Shown here: positions 1-9,450 of the stretch, one piece after another | How positions within the stretch are numbered: the stretch's first letter is position 1 | How the letters are laid out: the number at the start of each line of letters is the position of its first letter | From: Brachybacterium sp. Z12 | GTDB taxonomy: Bacteria; Actinomycetota; Actinomycetes; Actinomycetales; Dermabacteraceae | NCBI RefSeq assembly: GCF_014400405.1 | Contig: NZ_CP060496.1 | Span: 2,604,001-2,668,000, forward strand | DNA: 64,000 bases | Direction: 5' to 3' | The notes under the pieces: model-generated | Told to the model about the DNA's origin: nothing | What the model saw: only the letters and a program-made list of their open reading frames with translations | Databases searched by the model: none | Translations under genes and position numbers: made by a program

Positions 1-747
1 GGGATGATCCTCGCCGACTCGCCGCTGCAGCACGCCATGGCGGCGAACGGGACCGAGGCCGGGCTGCTGCCGCCGAGCCTCGGGGCCGACGACTGGCTCG
101 CGGCGCTCAGCTCCCTGCCGCTGGTGGGACAGCCCGGCACGGTGTGGCGCTATCACCATTCCTTCGGGCTGCTGGGGATCCTGCTGTCCCGTCTCACCGG
201 GATGAGCGCCGGTGAGCACCTCGAGCGCTCCCTGCTCGGCCCGCTGGGCATGGCCGACACCGGATACTTCGTGCCCGTGGCGAAGCGTGACCGCCTGCCC
301 GCCCTGTACACGGAGTCCGACGGGCAGCTGGTCGAGCTCGAGGGCATCGGCGGCGGCCCCCATATCGGCCCGCCTCCGCAGGACATGAGCCACGGCGAGC
401 TGCTCTCGACGGCGCCTGACTATCTGCGCTTCCTGCGTGCGCTGCGTGACGGCGAGCTGCTGGGGGCCGAGCACCTGGCGATGCTGCGCAGCGATCAGGT
501 GCCCGCGAGTGCGAAGCAACCGGGCTCGTTCTTCTCCGGCTTCTGGGAGCAGACCGGCTGGGGCTTCGGGGTGAGCGTGGTCGCCGACGGCCCGCACCGC
601 GGCCGCTGGAGCTGGTCCGGCGGCGCGGGCACGGACTTCTTCGTCGACCCCGACGGGACGCTGGGCCTGCTGCTCACCCAGGTGGAGCTGGGGCCGCGAG
701 TCATGCCCCTGCTGGAGGCCTTCGGCGAGCTCTCCCCGCCGGCGTAG
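1..747 (+). CDS. Serine hydrolase, beta-lactamase class C family (3' part)
   Basis: The reading frame is open from the first base, so the gene starts upstream of the window and the nucleophilic SxxK motif is not visible. What remains resembles the second half of class C beta-lactamase/D-alanyl-D-alanine carboxypeptidase-like esterases: a WRYHHS segment in the position of the catalytic YxN/YxS motif, followed by the 'LLGILLSRLTG' helix typical of the family, and a GGAGTDFFVDP segment near residue 210 where the KTG/HTG-type motif and last strand lie. The substrate (beta-lactam, peptide or ester) cannot be judged from this fragment. A second ATG at 4 is not a convincing start because the family fold needs the missing N-terminus. 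Confidence 0.8.
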   Translation, partial: GMILADSPLQHAMAANGTEAGLLPPSLGADDWLAALSSLPLVGQPGTVWRYHHSFGLLGILLSRLTGMSAGEHLERSLLGPLGMADTGYFVPVAKRDRLPALYTESDGQLVELEGIGGGPHIGPPPQDMSHGELLSTAPDYLRFLRALRDGELLGAEHLAMLRSDQVPASAKQPGSFFSGFWEQTGWGFGVSVVADGPHRGRWSWSGGAGTDFFVDPDGTLGLLLTQVELGPRVMPLLEAFGELSPPA

Positions 748-858
748 TGCGTGCTCGCCGCGCACCAGGGCTGTAGTGCGTGGTCGCCGCGCGCCCGGCC
801 CACCATGGCGAGAAAGGTGCCAGTTCTGCGACACCTTTCTCTTCATAGGAGGGAAGCC

Positions 859-1674
859 TCACTCCCAGGTCGCGGTCTCCGGGTCGACGCCGTGGGTGCG
901 GGCGTTCTCCTCGATCACGCGTCGCAACCACGCGGCGAGCCCTGCGGCGCGCTGGTCGTAGTGCGCGGCGAAGCGCGGGTCTTCGGTGTACATCCGTGCC
1001 AGCACCACCTGCATGGAGTGCGTGCAGTCGTAGTGCCGGGCGATGGTGGCACGGTGACGCTCGGCCAGGGCGTTCGCCTCCTCGCCGCCGGGCGCCACTC
1101 CCCGGCCCATCGCCTCGGCGAGCGCGGTCTCGAGCTCATCGAGCTCGTCCTTGACCTCCTGCCACTGCTCCGTGCCCCAGGATCGGGTGCGGGCGGCGGA
1201 CTGCTGCCAGGCGTCGGTCCCTCCCCAGCGTTCGTGGGCCTCGTCCTGGTAGGCGGGATCCCAGTCGGTGCCGAAGATGCGGGCCTGCTCCTCGGGGCTC
1301 AAGCTGATGTTCGTCTCGTGCGTCATGGTGGTCCTCTCGATCATCTCGTCGACGGCGCGTGCCGTCCTCTCGAGCCGCCGGATCCGCTCGGCGAGCAGAC
1401 CCTTCTGGCGGCGGAGGTGCTCGCCGGGGTCGACGGAGGGATCATCGAGGATCCGTCCGATCTCGGCGAGCGCCAGACCGAGTTCGCGGTAGACGAGCAC
1501 CCGGTGGACCCGGGCCACGTCTTCGGCGTCGTACAGCCGATAGCCCGACCAGCTGCGTCCGCCGGGACGCACCAGGCCGATGCCGTCCCAGTGGTGCAGA
1601 GTGCGGACGCTGACGCCGACCAGGTCGGCGACGCGCCCCACGGTGAGGTCCTCGTGCTGTGTCGTCTCGGTCAT
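859..1674 (-). CDS. MerR family transcriptional regulator, TipA type
   Basis: A 271-residue regulator. Residues about 10-78 form a MerR winged helix-turn-helix (VGRVADLVGVSVRTLHHWD, then GYRLYDAEDV), residues about 80-120 a long dimerisation helix, and residues about 150-265 a TipAS-like ligand-binding domain (FGTDWDPAYQDEA, then a C-terminal helical bundle). TipA-type proteins bind thiopeptide or other hydrophobic antibiotics and activate their own and neighbouring genes; the ligand here is unknown. The ATG sits only about 7 bases after a possible -10 element, so a leaderless transcript is plausible. It diverges from the nucleoside hydrolase gene, and a MerR-like operator lies directly upstream. 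Confidence 0.9.
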   Translation of the reverse strand: MTETTQHEDLTVGRVADLVGVSVRTLHHWDGIGLVRPGGRSWSGYRLYDAEDVARVHRVLVYRELGLALAEIGRILDDPSVDPGEHLRRQKGLLAERIRRLERTARAVDEMIERTTMTHETNISLSPEEQARIFGTDWDPAYQDEAHERWGGTDAWQQSAARTRSWGTEQWQEVKDELDELETALAEAMGRGVAPGGEEANALAERHRATIARHYDCTHSMQVVLARMYTEDPRFAAHYDQRAAGLAAWLRRVIEENARTHGVDPETATWE

Positions 1675-1683
1675 GGGACCACC

Positions 1684-1711
1684 GTCCTCCCTGACGTCGC
1701 GTGAGGGTCAA
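1684..1711 (-). promoter_or_regulatory. Candidate MerR-type operator and autoregulated promoter
   Basis: On the minus strand TTGACC (1706-1711) could be the -35 box. It overlaps the interrupted palindrome CCCTgACGtcgCGTgAGGG (1689-1707), whose arms CCCTnACG and CGTnAGGG match perfectly. A 19-bp spacer leads to GACGGT (1681-1686 region), six bases before the ATG of the MerR gene. A palindrome inside a 19-bp spacer is the classical layout of MerR-activated promoters. The -10 box is poor, so the promoter assignment is inference; the palindrome is seen directly. Confidence 0.55.
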
Positions 1712-1861
1712 GCGGATCGTCCTCGAACATCTGCGGATGTGCCATACCGCCATCCTCCCGCGGGGCACGCCCTCCGACCAGGGCTCAGCGCCCGGCCTCT
1801 GCTCGAGTCCACGACCTCACCAGCGAGGCTGCTGCGATCCGCAGCCCCGTACCCTGGGAGG

Positions 1862-2836
1862 ATGAACCTGCCGCTGCTGGTCGATTGCGACACCGGGATC
1901 GACGATGCGATCGCCCTGACCTATCTCGCCACGCATCCGGGCACCGAGATCGTCGGCATCGTCTCCACCGGTGGGAACGTCCCGGCCTCTGCGGTGCATC
2001 GCAACAACCTCGCCCTGGGCGAGCTGCTCGAGATCCAGGCGCCGATCGCCCTGGGCGCCGCGCAGCCGCTGGTCGAGCCGCCGATGTACGCCGACGACAC
2101 CCACGGTCCGGGCGGCCTCGGCCACGCCGTGCTGCCTGCGATCACACGCACGGAGGACCCTCGTTCCGGGGCGCAGCTCTGGGTCGACGCGGCCCGCGCG
2201 CACCCCGGGGAGCTGGTGGGCCTGGTCCTGGGCCCGCACACCAACCTCGCGCTGGCCCTGCAGATCGACCCCGAGCTGCCGCGGCTGCTGAAGCGCCTGC
2301 ACATCATGGGCGGGGCGATCCACCATCGCGGGAACACCGGGCCGACGAGCGAATGGAACATCGCCGTGGATCCCGAGGCCGCCCAGCAGGTGCTCGCCGC
2401 CTTCACCGGCGCCGCGCAGCGCCCGGTGCTGGGCTCGCTCGAGGCGACCGAGACCGTGCGCTTCACCCAGGGCACCCTGGACAGGTTCACAGCCCTCGCC
2501 GCCGCGACCGGCCATCCGGTGGCCTCGATCCTCGCCGACGCCCTGCGCTTCTACTTCGAGTTCCATGAGGCCGACGGCTTCGGCTGGATGGCGCACGTCC
2601 ACGACCCGCTGGTCGCCGCCCATGCGGTGACCGGGGACTTCGCCGGCACCCGGCCGCTGGCGGTGGACGTGGAGCTGACGGGCACCCTGACCCGCGGCCA
2701 GACCGTGGGCGATGAGTTGGGCCGCTGGGGCCGGGCCCCGAACGTCGAGGTGCTCACGGACGTGCGGGCCGAGGAGTTCACCCGCCACCTGCTGGAAACG
2801 CTGGAGGTCGGGCTGTTCCCGTCGGCGCATGGCTGA
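1862..2836 (+). CDS. Nucleoside hydrolase (inosine-uridine preferring family)
   Basis: A 324-residue cytosolic hydrolase that would split ribonucleosides into base and ribose for purine/pyrimidine salvage. The N-terminal DCDTGIDDA motif (Asp8, Asp10, Asp14, Asp15) is the calcium- and ribose-binding signature of the IUNH family. Further family marks are VSTGGN, an HGPGG segment near residue 79, MGGA near 152 and the C-terminal HDPLVAAH segment with the last metal-binding Asp. The start at ATG 1862 was chosen because the motif begins eight residues later as usual; an upstream in-frame extension lacks similarity. Base preference cannot be predicted. The gene converges on the DUF222 gene and ends inside a 19-bp tandem duplication. 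Confidence 0.93.
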   Translation: MNLPLLVDCDTGIDDAIALTYLATHPGTEIVGIVSTGGNVPASAVHRNNLALGELLEIQAPIALGAAQPLVEPPMYADDTHGPGGLGHAVLPAITRTEDPRSGAQLWVDAARAHPGELVGLVLGPHTNLALALQIDPELPRLLKRLHIMGGAIHHRGNTGPTSEWNIAVDPEAAQQVLAAFTGAAQRPVLGSLEATETVRFTQGTLDRFTALAAATGHPVASILADALRFYFEFHEADGFGWMAHVHDPLVAAHAVTGDFAGTRPLAVDVELTGTLTRGQTVGDELGRWGRAPNVEVLTDVRAEEFTRHLLETLEVGLFPSAHG

Positions 2837-2858
2837 GGAGTCGGTGCATGGCTGAGGA
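2821..2858. repeat. 19-bp tandem duplication at a stop codon
   Basis: The unit GTCGGCGCATGGCTGAGGA occurs at 2821-2839 and again at 2840-2858 with one difference (C to T). The first copy contains the last codons and the TGA of the nucleoside hydrolase; the second repeats the same codons and TGA just downstream. It is a simple recent duplication with no obvious function. Confidence 0.85.
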
Positions 2859-3007
2859 GGCCTACGACGGTCCCGATGCGGCCGACGCCGAACTCGCTCC
2901 CGCAGAGTGCCTCCCGCCGGGTGCAAAGACACCACCGCCCGCTGACGCTGCGTGTACCTCGTGGGCCGTCGAGCTCCGATGAGGACTATGCACGCCGCGC
3001 TGTCGAG

Positions 3008-4790
3008 TCAGGTGCGATCCGCGCCCGGCGGACCACCGCTGGGGACCGCCTGGTGCCGGCCGACGACGTAGTCGGCGCGTCGGCGGCGCAGCCAGTTCTG
3101 GGCTCGGCGGGACAGGGGCGCGGCGGGGTGGACGTCCAGATGCGCGAAACGTTCCGGGTCGATCCGGGCGAAGGCGCGATGGAAGGACTTACCCGGCTCG
3201 TCGGCGGCATGGTCTCGTGAGCGCTCGGCGTCGAACTGCGCGGTGTCGATCTGTGCGGTGTCGATCTGTGCGGTGTCGATCTGTGCGGCTTCATCTCGCT
3301 CCGCCGCTCGTCGTGCGGACTCTTCTCGCTGTCGGAGGCGGAGCGCCGTGCCGACGGGATCGACGTTGGTGCCTCGCCGTCGGGCCGTCTGTCCGTAGCG
3401 GCTCGTCCATTCGACGGTGCGGCGGACCCCGTTCTCGTCGGTGATCACCCGCACCGTCTGCCCGGACTCCTCCTTCTGGTTGTCCGCCGCGCACAGGCCA
3501 TTGCCGTTGGCGAGCGAGGTCTCACCACCCTGCGACCAGGGCACGATGTGATCCGTCTGGCGGATGTTCGCGTCGCAGTGGGGCGCGCGGCAGGTCTGGT
3601 GGGCGAACCGGATGAAGCGCGCCAGGGCCTTCGGGAACTCCCGGGCACGGGATTCGACGGCGACGAGCTGGCCGTCGTCAGCATCCGCGTAGAGCCGACG
3701 GAGCGTCAGCGCGAGATCAGAGTCCCCGTCCTCCACCATCGCGCGCTGCATCTCCGCGCGGATGTGCTCATAGGTCACGCTGCCGTACCCCTCGATGATG
3801 GCGGCATCGGCGTGGGCCGGTGCAAACAGCGAGCGGTCGGTGATGATCACCCCGATGTCGAGGGTGGTCGGGTCGACGCCGTCCCCGCGACCGATCAGGG
3901 CGTCGGCGAAGAGATCCACCATGATCTGCTGGTGGCCGCGCCGATCACCACCTGCGCGCGCCTTCTCCGCGGCGACCGACAGACCCTTGCGGATCCTCGC
4001 GCCATCGAGCCCGCTGACGTGTGCGGTGATCGTGGACATGCCGTGCCGACCCCGGCGCACCGTCACGCTGCGCTCGCGCTTCGCCTGCTGGTGGCGGGCA
4101 GCGGCGCCATCGGGGTCCAGGGTGTGCAGCACCTTGTCCGCCTCATCGCCCCATTCCTGCGGACCGCAGTCCTCAAGGTGGCCCAGATGCTCAGTGAGGA
4201 TCTCGTCGACCTGCCGACGCTGCTCCGGGGTGGCCGGGCCCATCACCGTGCTCACCTGGTGGCATGAGGCCGCGACTATCTTGCCTTCAGCGAGGGCGGC
4301 GAGCATGCCGGGCATCGACCGGACCAGTCGGCGGCAGGAGGACATGGTCTGCCCAGTCGCCGCCTTCGACCGCTTCAGCGCAGCAGAAGCCTCGGTGCGC
4401 GCGACCTTCAGCGCCTGCTTCGGCGTCTCCCCGCGATGCAGGGAGTCCTCCTTGACGACTGCCTCGAGATGGACGAGGGCTCGAACCTGCACCGCCGCCA
4501 CTGCACTGGACATCTTCTGCAGACCCACCAGCAGCGCGATCGTGTCCTGAGGGGACAGTCCGTCGAGCGACCGCGAACCCTGAGCACCGAGCTCCGCGAG
4601 CGCGGAGCGGGCCCGATCGATGTCGGTCCCCCGATGAAGAGTTCTTCATCATTCGCGGCGATGACGGCGTTGCGCCCGCCGCTCCGCCCCGCATGCGACG
4701 CCTCGGCGGCCCGTCGCGCGGCATCATCCCCCGGGAGCTGTCGTCAGCCCCCGGGACCGCTGTGCGCTCACCGCCGAAATCGAATGACAT
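3008..4790 (-). CDS. DUF222/HNH endonuclease domain protein (13E12-repeat type), two apparent frameshifts
   Basis: The uninterrupted part (3008-4528) gives 506 residues: a helical DUF222 region, then near residue 320 an HNH nuclease with CRAPHC, TDHIVPWSQGG and NGLCAADNQ motifs (zinc Cys pairs and catalytic His). The open frame has no good start, and the sequence upstream reads on in two other frames: MSFDFGGERTAVPGADD (ATG 4790), then AARRAAEASHAGRSGGRN...NDEELFIGG, then TDIDRARSALAELGAQ joining the main frame. One missing G in each of two five-G runs (about 4730 and 4630) would restore a protein of about 594 residues. Such genes are frequent, often multicopy, in actinobacteria; their role is unproven. 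A short pentapeptide repeat lies near the C-terminus. N-terminal reconstruction is inference. Confidence 0.8.
3237..3290. repeat. 15-bp coding tandem repeat in the DUF222/HNH gene
   Basis: About three and a half copies of a 15-bp unit (plus-strand GCGGTGTCGATCTGT) encode repeated AQIDT pentapeptides, the last one altered to AQFDA. The repeat lies in a low-complexity linker after the HNH domain, so copy number could vary without breaking the frame. Confidence 0.85.
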
Positions 4791-5061
4791 GCATGTATTT
4801 TCGCACTCCAATTCGATAAAGGGAAGCGTGAGCGTCATATTACTTTTCAGTAGCTCTCAGATGTGGATAAGTGAACGCTGGGGAGGAACCATGGGCGGGG
4901 ATCCGCACAGGCCTGCTGCCTCACCCGTGCGGCACGACGATGGTGCGTGGCGGGATAGTCATCGACAATGTCGCGTACCCGCATTTCGAACAGCCTCACC
5001 ACAGGCGTTCCTGGTCATCGAATGCTCCCGGTCATCGAAATGCATCCATGCTGCGGAGATC

Positions 5062-5610
5062 TCAGAGAACCAGGTCGTCCCAGACGAACGTGGTCGTCTG
5101 TCCGGACTCCCAGTCTCGTCGGAGGATGCCGTATGCCACCGAGGCGAGCGGCGCGCCGCCGTCCACCGGCCAGCCTTCGCGATAGTGCGCTTCCTTCAGC
5201 CAGCCACAGCGGACGAAGGTCTTCCGCATCGCAGTGTTGTCCTCACGGGTCTGCCCTTCGAAGCGGCCGACGCTCGGCATGGTGCGGAAAACGTGGTCGG
5301 TCGCCGCATCGAGCGCCTGGGCTCCGAGACCGCGGCCGCGGAACGGACCGTCGAGACGGAGATCGAACAGCGGATCCTCGTCGCTCAGGTCCTCGAGACG
5401 AAGGAATCCGATGCGCCCGAACTCGCTGTGGTCGATCCAGAACGAGTCATTGTCCTCGTCGCGGTATGCGCCGTCGCTGATCGCGGTCTCGACGTCTGCG
5501 GCGCTCCAGCGCTCGCGCACATGGAACGGGAACTCGTTCCGTGTCATGAATTCGACGAGGGCGTCGCGGTCCGCACCGGTGGGGTCGAGGCGCGTGAGGG
5601 TGATGGCCAT
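5062..5610 (-). CDS. GNAT family N-acetyltransferase (RimJ/RimL-like)
   Basis: A 182-residue cytosolic acetyl-CoA-dependent acyltransferase. The acetyl-CoA pyrophosphate loop is visible as GPFRGRGLGAQAL near residue 90, followed by EGQTREDNTAMRKTFVRCGW, the RimJ/RimL-type pattern in which the Asn and the aromatic-rich segment close the fold. Length and motifs fit N-terminal or small-molecule acetyltransferases; the acceptor is unknown. ATG 5610 gives a full first strand. It stands alone between the DUF222 gene, about 270 bases away, and the fatty-acid cluster. Confidence 0.85.
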   Translation of the reverse strand: MAITLTRLDPTGADRDALVEFMTRNEFPFHVRERWSAADVETAISDGAYRDEDNDSFWIDHSEFGRIGFLRLEDLSDEDPLFDLRLDGPFRGRGLGAQALDAATDHVFRTMPSVGRFEGQTREDNTAMRKTFVRCGWLKEAHYREGWPVDGGAPLASVAYGILRRDWESGQTTTFVWDDLVL

Positions 5611-5640
5611 AGTGCGAAGACTACTGAGACCGCCGTCGGC

Positions 5641-6606
5641 TCACCGGTCCAGCGTGGTCACCTCGACCTCGAAGCAGCGCCGCGGGCCCTTGTCCCCGCG
5701 GCCTGCCCGCCAGCCCACACAGCGGACGGTGCCGGCGTCGCGGACGTCCTCATAGGCGACCAGCACGGTGCCGGGCAGCGTCACCGGGGCGTCGAAGGAG
5801 ACGTCCCAGCGCAGCGGGCGGGACAGGTCCACGCGCGACTCGGTGAAGGCGCGGGAGGCGGTGTACATCCCGTGCGCGATCGCCTTCGGGAAGCCGAAGG
5901 TCTTCGCACTGAGGGCCGACATGTGGATCGGGTTCACGTCACCGGAGACCGCCGCGTAGCGCCGACCGGCATCGGCCGGCAGCGACCAGCGTCCCGTCGG
6001 CGTCGGCGCCTCGAAAGCGCGACGCTCCGTGGGGGTGCCGCCATCGGTCGGGACCGTGTCGGGCGTCGAAGGCTCGGGGGACGGTGCATCGCCCTTGGCC
6101 AGGTAGGTGGAGACGTCGGTGGCGATGATCTCGCCGTCGGCGCCGAGGATCGTCGAGACGGCTTCGAAGGTGCGGCCCTTGCGATGCGGTCGCAGGTCGC
6201 GCACCCGGCACTCGACGTCCACGAGCTCCCCGACCCGCACCGGTCGGTGCTGGAGCACCTGGTTGCGCAGGTGCACGAGCCCGAGCAGCGCGAAAGGGAA
6301 ATCGCGCCGCGCCATCAGGGCGAGGGAGACGGGGAAGGCGAGCACGTGCAGCACGCCGGGGTGGACCAGGTCGGTGGCGGGCCCGCCCATGAGGTGGTCG
6401 AAGTCGCGGGCGCGCTCGGCGTCGATCCGCACCTGTCGGACCCGGTACGCGATCGTCGGTAGCACGGGCTCGCCGCGCCCCCGGCCCCGCGCAGCGCGGG
6501 GGTCGAGCGCCGCGGCGTACACGGCGGGGAAGGAGGGGACGTCGGAGAGGTCCTTGACCTGCTCCCGGGCGCTGTGCGCTGCGGAGGTGTTCACGGCGGC
6601 GTTCAC
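5641..6606 (-). CDS. MaoC-like (R)-3-hydroxyacyl dehydratase, HtdX-like
   Basis: A protein of about 321 residues with a C-terminal MaoC hot-dog domain: GDVNPIHMS holds the catalytic Asp/His pair of hydratase 2, followed by AIAHGMYTASRAF. The N-terminal half looks like a degenerate first hot-dog, as in mycobacterial HtdX. The likely reaction is interconversion of (R)-3-hydroxyacyl and trans-2-enoyl thioesters. I chose GTG 6606 because it overlaps the upstream fabG stop as GTGA, indicating translational coupling; an in-frame start at 6630 would overlap fabG by 28 bases. Gene order with FabG, thiolase and the acyl-CoA dehydrogenase copies the htdX-fabG4-fadA2-fadE5 arrangement of mycobacteria. 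Confidence 0.87.
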   Translation of the reverse strand: MNAAVNTSAAHSAREQVKDLSDVPSFPAVYAAALDPRAARGRGRGEPVLPTIAYRVRQVRIDAERARDFDHLMGGPATDLVHPGVLHVLAFPVSLALMARRDFPFALLGLVHLRNQVLQHRPVRVGELVDVECRVRDLRPHRKGRTFEAVSTILGADGEIIATDVSTYLAKGDAPSPEPSTPDTVPTDGGTPTERRAFEAPTPTGRWSLPADAGRRYAAVSGDVNPIHMSALSAKTFGFPKAIAHGMYTASRAFTESRVDLSRPLRWDVSFDAPVTLPGTVLVAYEDVRDAGTVRCVGWRAGRGDKGPRRCFEVEVTTLDR

Positions 6607-7943
6607 TTCCCCACCATGTTCTGGCCGCACACGCGTAGCGTCTCGCCACGGATCCCGCCCGCTTCTGCGGAGGAGAGGAAGGAGATCGCCTCGGCGACGT
6701 CCACCGGGAGCCCGCCCTGTTGGAGCGAGTTGACCCGGCGGGCCACCTCGCGGGTGAGGGCCGGCATCTTGGCGGTCATCTCGGTCTCGATGAACCCGGG
6801 GGCGACCGCGTTGGCGGTGCCTGCTAGGGGCTCGAGCTTTCCGGCGAGCGCGTCCACGAAGGTGATCACCCCGGCCTTCGAGGCGGCGTAGTTCGTCTGA
6901 CCACGGTTGCCGGCGATGCCGCTGGTGGAGGCCAGGGACACTACCCGCGGCTGCTCGCCGAGGACATCCTCGGCGGCGATCAGCGCCTCGGTGAGGGTGA
7001 TCTGGCTGGTGATGTTGACCGCGAGCACGGGATCCCAGCGGTCGGCCGTCATGTTGGCCAGCAGCTTGTCGCGGGTGATGCCGGCGTTGAGGACCAGCAC
7101 GTCGAGGGTCAGCCCGCGTTCCCGCAGGAAGGCGACCAGTCGCTTGCCTGCACCCTCCGAGGTGACGTCCAGCTGGATCGGCACCGCCCGCAGCTCATTG
7201 GCCAGTCGCGCCAGCTCGGTGCCCGCTCCCGGGACGTCGAGCACCACGAGCCTCGCGCCGTCGGCGGCGAGGGTGCGAGCGATCGCCGCGCCGATGCCGC
7301 GAGCGGCACCGGTGACCAGCGCGGTGCGGCCCGCGAGCGGAAGCAACGCGTTCTCGGTGCTGCTGCCGGCACCGGAGGAGACGGTGAGGAACTGACCGGT
7401 GACGAAGGCGCTGCGAGCGGAGAGGAAGAAGCGCAGCGCCCCGATCACGCCTGGGGCGTCCAGGCCCACGCCGTCCTCGACCAGGATGCCGTTGGCGGTC
7501 GCGCCGCCGCGCATCTCGTGGGCGAGGGAGCGCAGGAAGCCCTCGACCCCGCCGCGGGCGGCGTCCCGTGCCGGGTCCTCGCCGCGAGCGGGCCTGGAGA
7601 GGGTGACCACCCTGGCTCCTGGGGCGAGGCTGCGCATCGCGCCGGCCAGCGGGAGCACGAGCGGGCTGAGATCGGCCGGGGAGCCGACCTCGTCGGCCAC
7701 CACGACCACGGAGCCGACCTTCCGCAGCTCCTCGAAGCGGCGGCGCACGTCGGCGCCCCAGTTCAGCAGCAGACGCGCGATCTCGTCAGCGCCCGCGCTC
7801 TCGCCCAGCACCACGACGGGGCCGAGCACGGGCTCCGGCCGATCCTCGCGGCGCGGGAGCTTCGCGGGACGGGGCAGGCCCAGCTGCTTGGCGAGGGCAC
7901 CGCCGGGAGCGGAACGGATGAAGCGGGTGTAGGCATCGGTCAT
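6603..7943 (-). CDS. fabG: 3-oxoacyl-ACP reductase, high-molecular-weight FabG (FabG4-like)
   Basis: A 446-residue two-domain short-chain dehydrogenase. The N-terminal half (about 1-195) is a degenerate Rossmann domain without a nucleotide motif. The catalytic half has TGAARGIG at 211-218, LNAG near 285, the Ser of SLASTSG near 339-341, and Tyr352/Lys356 in NYAASK. This architecture is that of FabG4-type reductases, which reduce 3-oxoacyl thioesters, commonly with NADH. It lies between the MaoC dehydratase (4-base overlap) and the thiolase (about 57 bases), so the three genes probably form one transcript for 3-hydroxyacyl metabolism. Thioester carrier (CoA or ACP) is not decided by sequence. 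Confidence 0.92.
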   Translation of the reverse strand: MTDAYTRFIRSAPGGALAKQLGLPRPAKLPRREDRPEPVLGPVVVLGESAGADEIARLLLNWGADVRRRFEELRKVGSVVVVADEVGSPADLSPLVLPLAGAMRSLAPGARVVTLSRPARGEDPARDAARGGVEGFLRSLAHEMRGGATANGILVEDGVGLDAPGVIGALRFFLSARSAFVTGQFLTVSSGAGSSTENALLPLAGRTALVTGAARGIGAAIARTLAADGARLVVLDVPGAGTELARLANELRAVPIQLDVTSEGAGKRLVAFLRERGLTLDVLVLNAGITRDKLLANMTADRWDPVLAVNITSQITLTEALIAAEDVLGEQPRVVSLASTSGIAGNRGQTNYAASKAGVITFVDALAGKLEPLAGTANAVAPGFIETEMTAKMPALTREVARRVNSLQQGGLPVDVAEAISFLSSAEAGGIRGETLRVCGQNMVGK

Positions 7944-7999
7944 GGGAACCTCCGGTTCAGGACTGCGGGCGCGGTGCGGCGGATCGGGTCACACAGGGC

Positions 8000-9321
8000 T
8001 CAGTCGGTGACGGACTCGAGCAGCACGACGGTGCCCTGACCGGCTGCGGCGCACACCGAGATCAGCCCGCGCTGGACACGGCCGGTCTCCTCGGCCCGCT
8101 CGTGCAGGAGCTTGGCGAGGGTCGCGACAAGACGCCCGCCGGTGGCTGCGAAGGGGTGGCCCGCCGCGAGCGAGGAGCCGGCGACGTTGAGCTTGTCGCG
8201 GTCGATCGCTCCGAGCGCCCCGCCGCGGCCCAGCCGCTCGCGGCAGAACTCCTCGGACTCCCATGCCTTCAGAGTGCTCAGCACGGTCGAGGCGAAGGCC
8301 TCGTGGATCTCGTAGAAGTCGAGGTCCTGGAGAGCCAGACCGTTGGCGTCCAGCAGCTCGGGCACGGCGTAGGCAGGGGCCATCAGCAGGCCTTCGTCTC
8401 CGTGTACATAGTCGACGGCGGCGCTGCGGGCGTCGACCACCCGCGCGAGCGGGGTGAGGCCGCGCTCGGCGGCCCACTCGGCGCTGCCCATCAGCACCGA
8501 GGAGGCGCCGTCGGAGAGCGGCGTCGAGTTGCCGGCGGTCATGCTGGGCTCGGCGACCTGCGGGGACTTCGCACCGAAGACGGGCTTGAGGGAGCCGAGC
8601 TTCTCGAGCGTGGAGTCGGCGCGCAGGTTCTGGTCGCGCGAGAGACCGCGGTAGCCGGTGACGAGGTCGTCGAAGAATCCGGCGTCGTAGGCGGCAGCGA
8701 GGTTCTTATGGGAGGCGAGGGCGAGCTCGTCCTGGGCCTCGCGGGTGATTCCCCACTGGGCGGTGGTCAGCGCCTGGTGCTCCCCATGGACAGCCCGGTG
8801 CGGGGCTCGCCGTTGCGGGGCGGGACCGGGGCGAGGTCCGCCGGGCGGATCGCGCTGAACGCCTGGACGCGCTGCATCGCGGTCTTCGCGGCGAAGGCGC
8901 GATGGAGGATGCGGCGCAGGCGCGGGGTGACCTCGATCGGGGAGTCCGAGGCGGAGTCGACGCCGCAGGCGATGCCCGAGTCGATCTGGCCCAGCTGGAT
9001 CCGGTTCGACACGTGGATGACTGTCTCGAGGCTGGTGGCGCAGGCCTTGGACATGTCGATCGCCGGGGTGCGCGGGTCCAGGGGCGTGCCCAGGGCGCTC
9101 TCACGGGTGAGGTTGAGGTCCCCGGCGAGCTTGAGCACGGCGCCGCCGGCGATCTCGCCGAGCTTCTCGCCCTGCAACCCGTAGCGGGCCACGAGGCCCT
9201 CGAGCGCGGCGGTCAGCAGATCCTGGTTGGAGATGCCGGCATAGGGCCCGCCGGAGCGGGCGAACGGGATCCTGTTGCCGCCGAGGATCAGGGCGTCGCG
9301 CGGGAAGTCGGGTCGGGTCAC
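8000..9321 (-). CDS. Acetyl-CoA C-acetyltransferase (thiolase, FadA2-like), one apparent frameshift
   Basis: The thiolase performs the last step of beta-oxidation or its reverse. Translation from GTG 9321 (AGAGG ribosome site 8 bases upstream) gives ALILGGNRIPFARSGGPY and the nucleophilic Cys in SKACATSLE near residue 94. It then breaks near 8782, where ATGGGGAGC must read ATGGGGGAGC to continue as MGEHQALTTAQWG. The second part carries EIHEAFAS and CAAAGQGT, the His and Cys of the active site. With one G restored the protein is 440 residues, the usual length for FadA2. The frame break is in a four-G run, so a sequencing deletion is likelier than gene decay. Confidence 0.88.
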
Positions 9322-9450
9322 TTGGTGCACCTCTTCGTGGTCACTGTGGTCACTGCGATGGTTCGTGGTGATCATGGGCCGCGAGAGCCCCGGGCAGCCG
9401 GTCCGCTCTCGCTCCCGCCGGAGCTCTCCGGAGGATCTTCTCCGCAACAC

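Noticed and set aside
1580..1861. Upstream extension of the nucleoside hydrolase frame to 1580
   Set aside because: It would run through the MerR gene and its operator, and adds residues unlike the family; the DxDxxxDD motif fixes the start at 1862.
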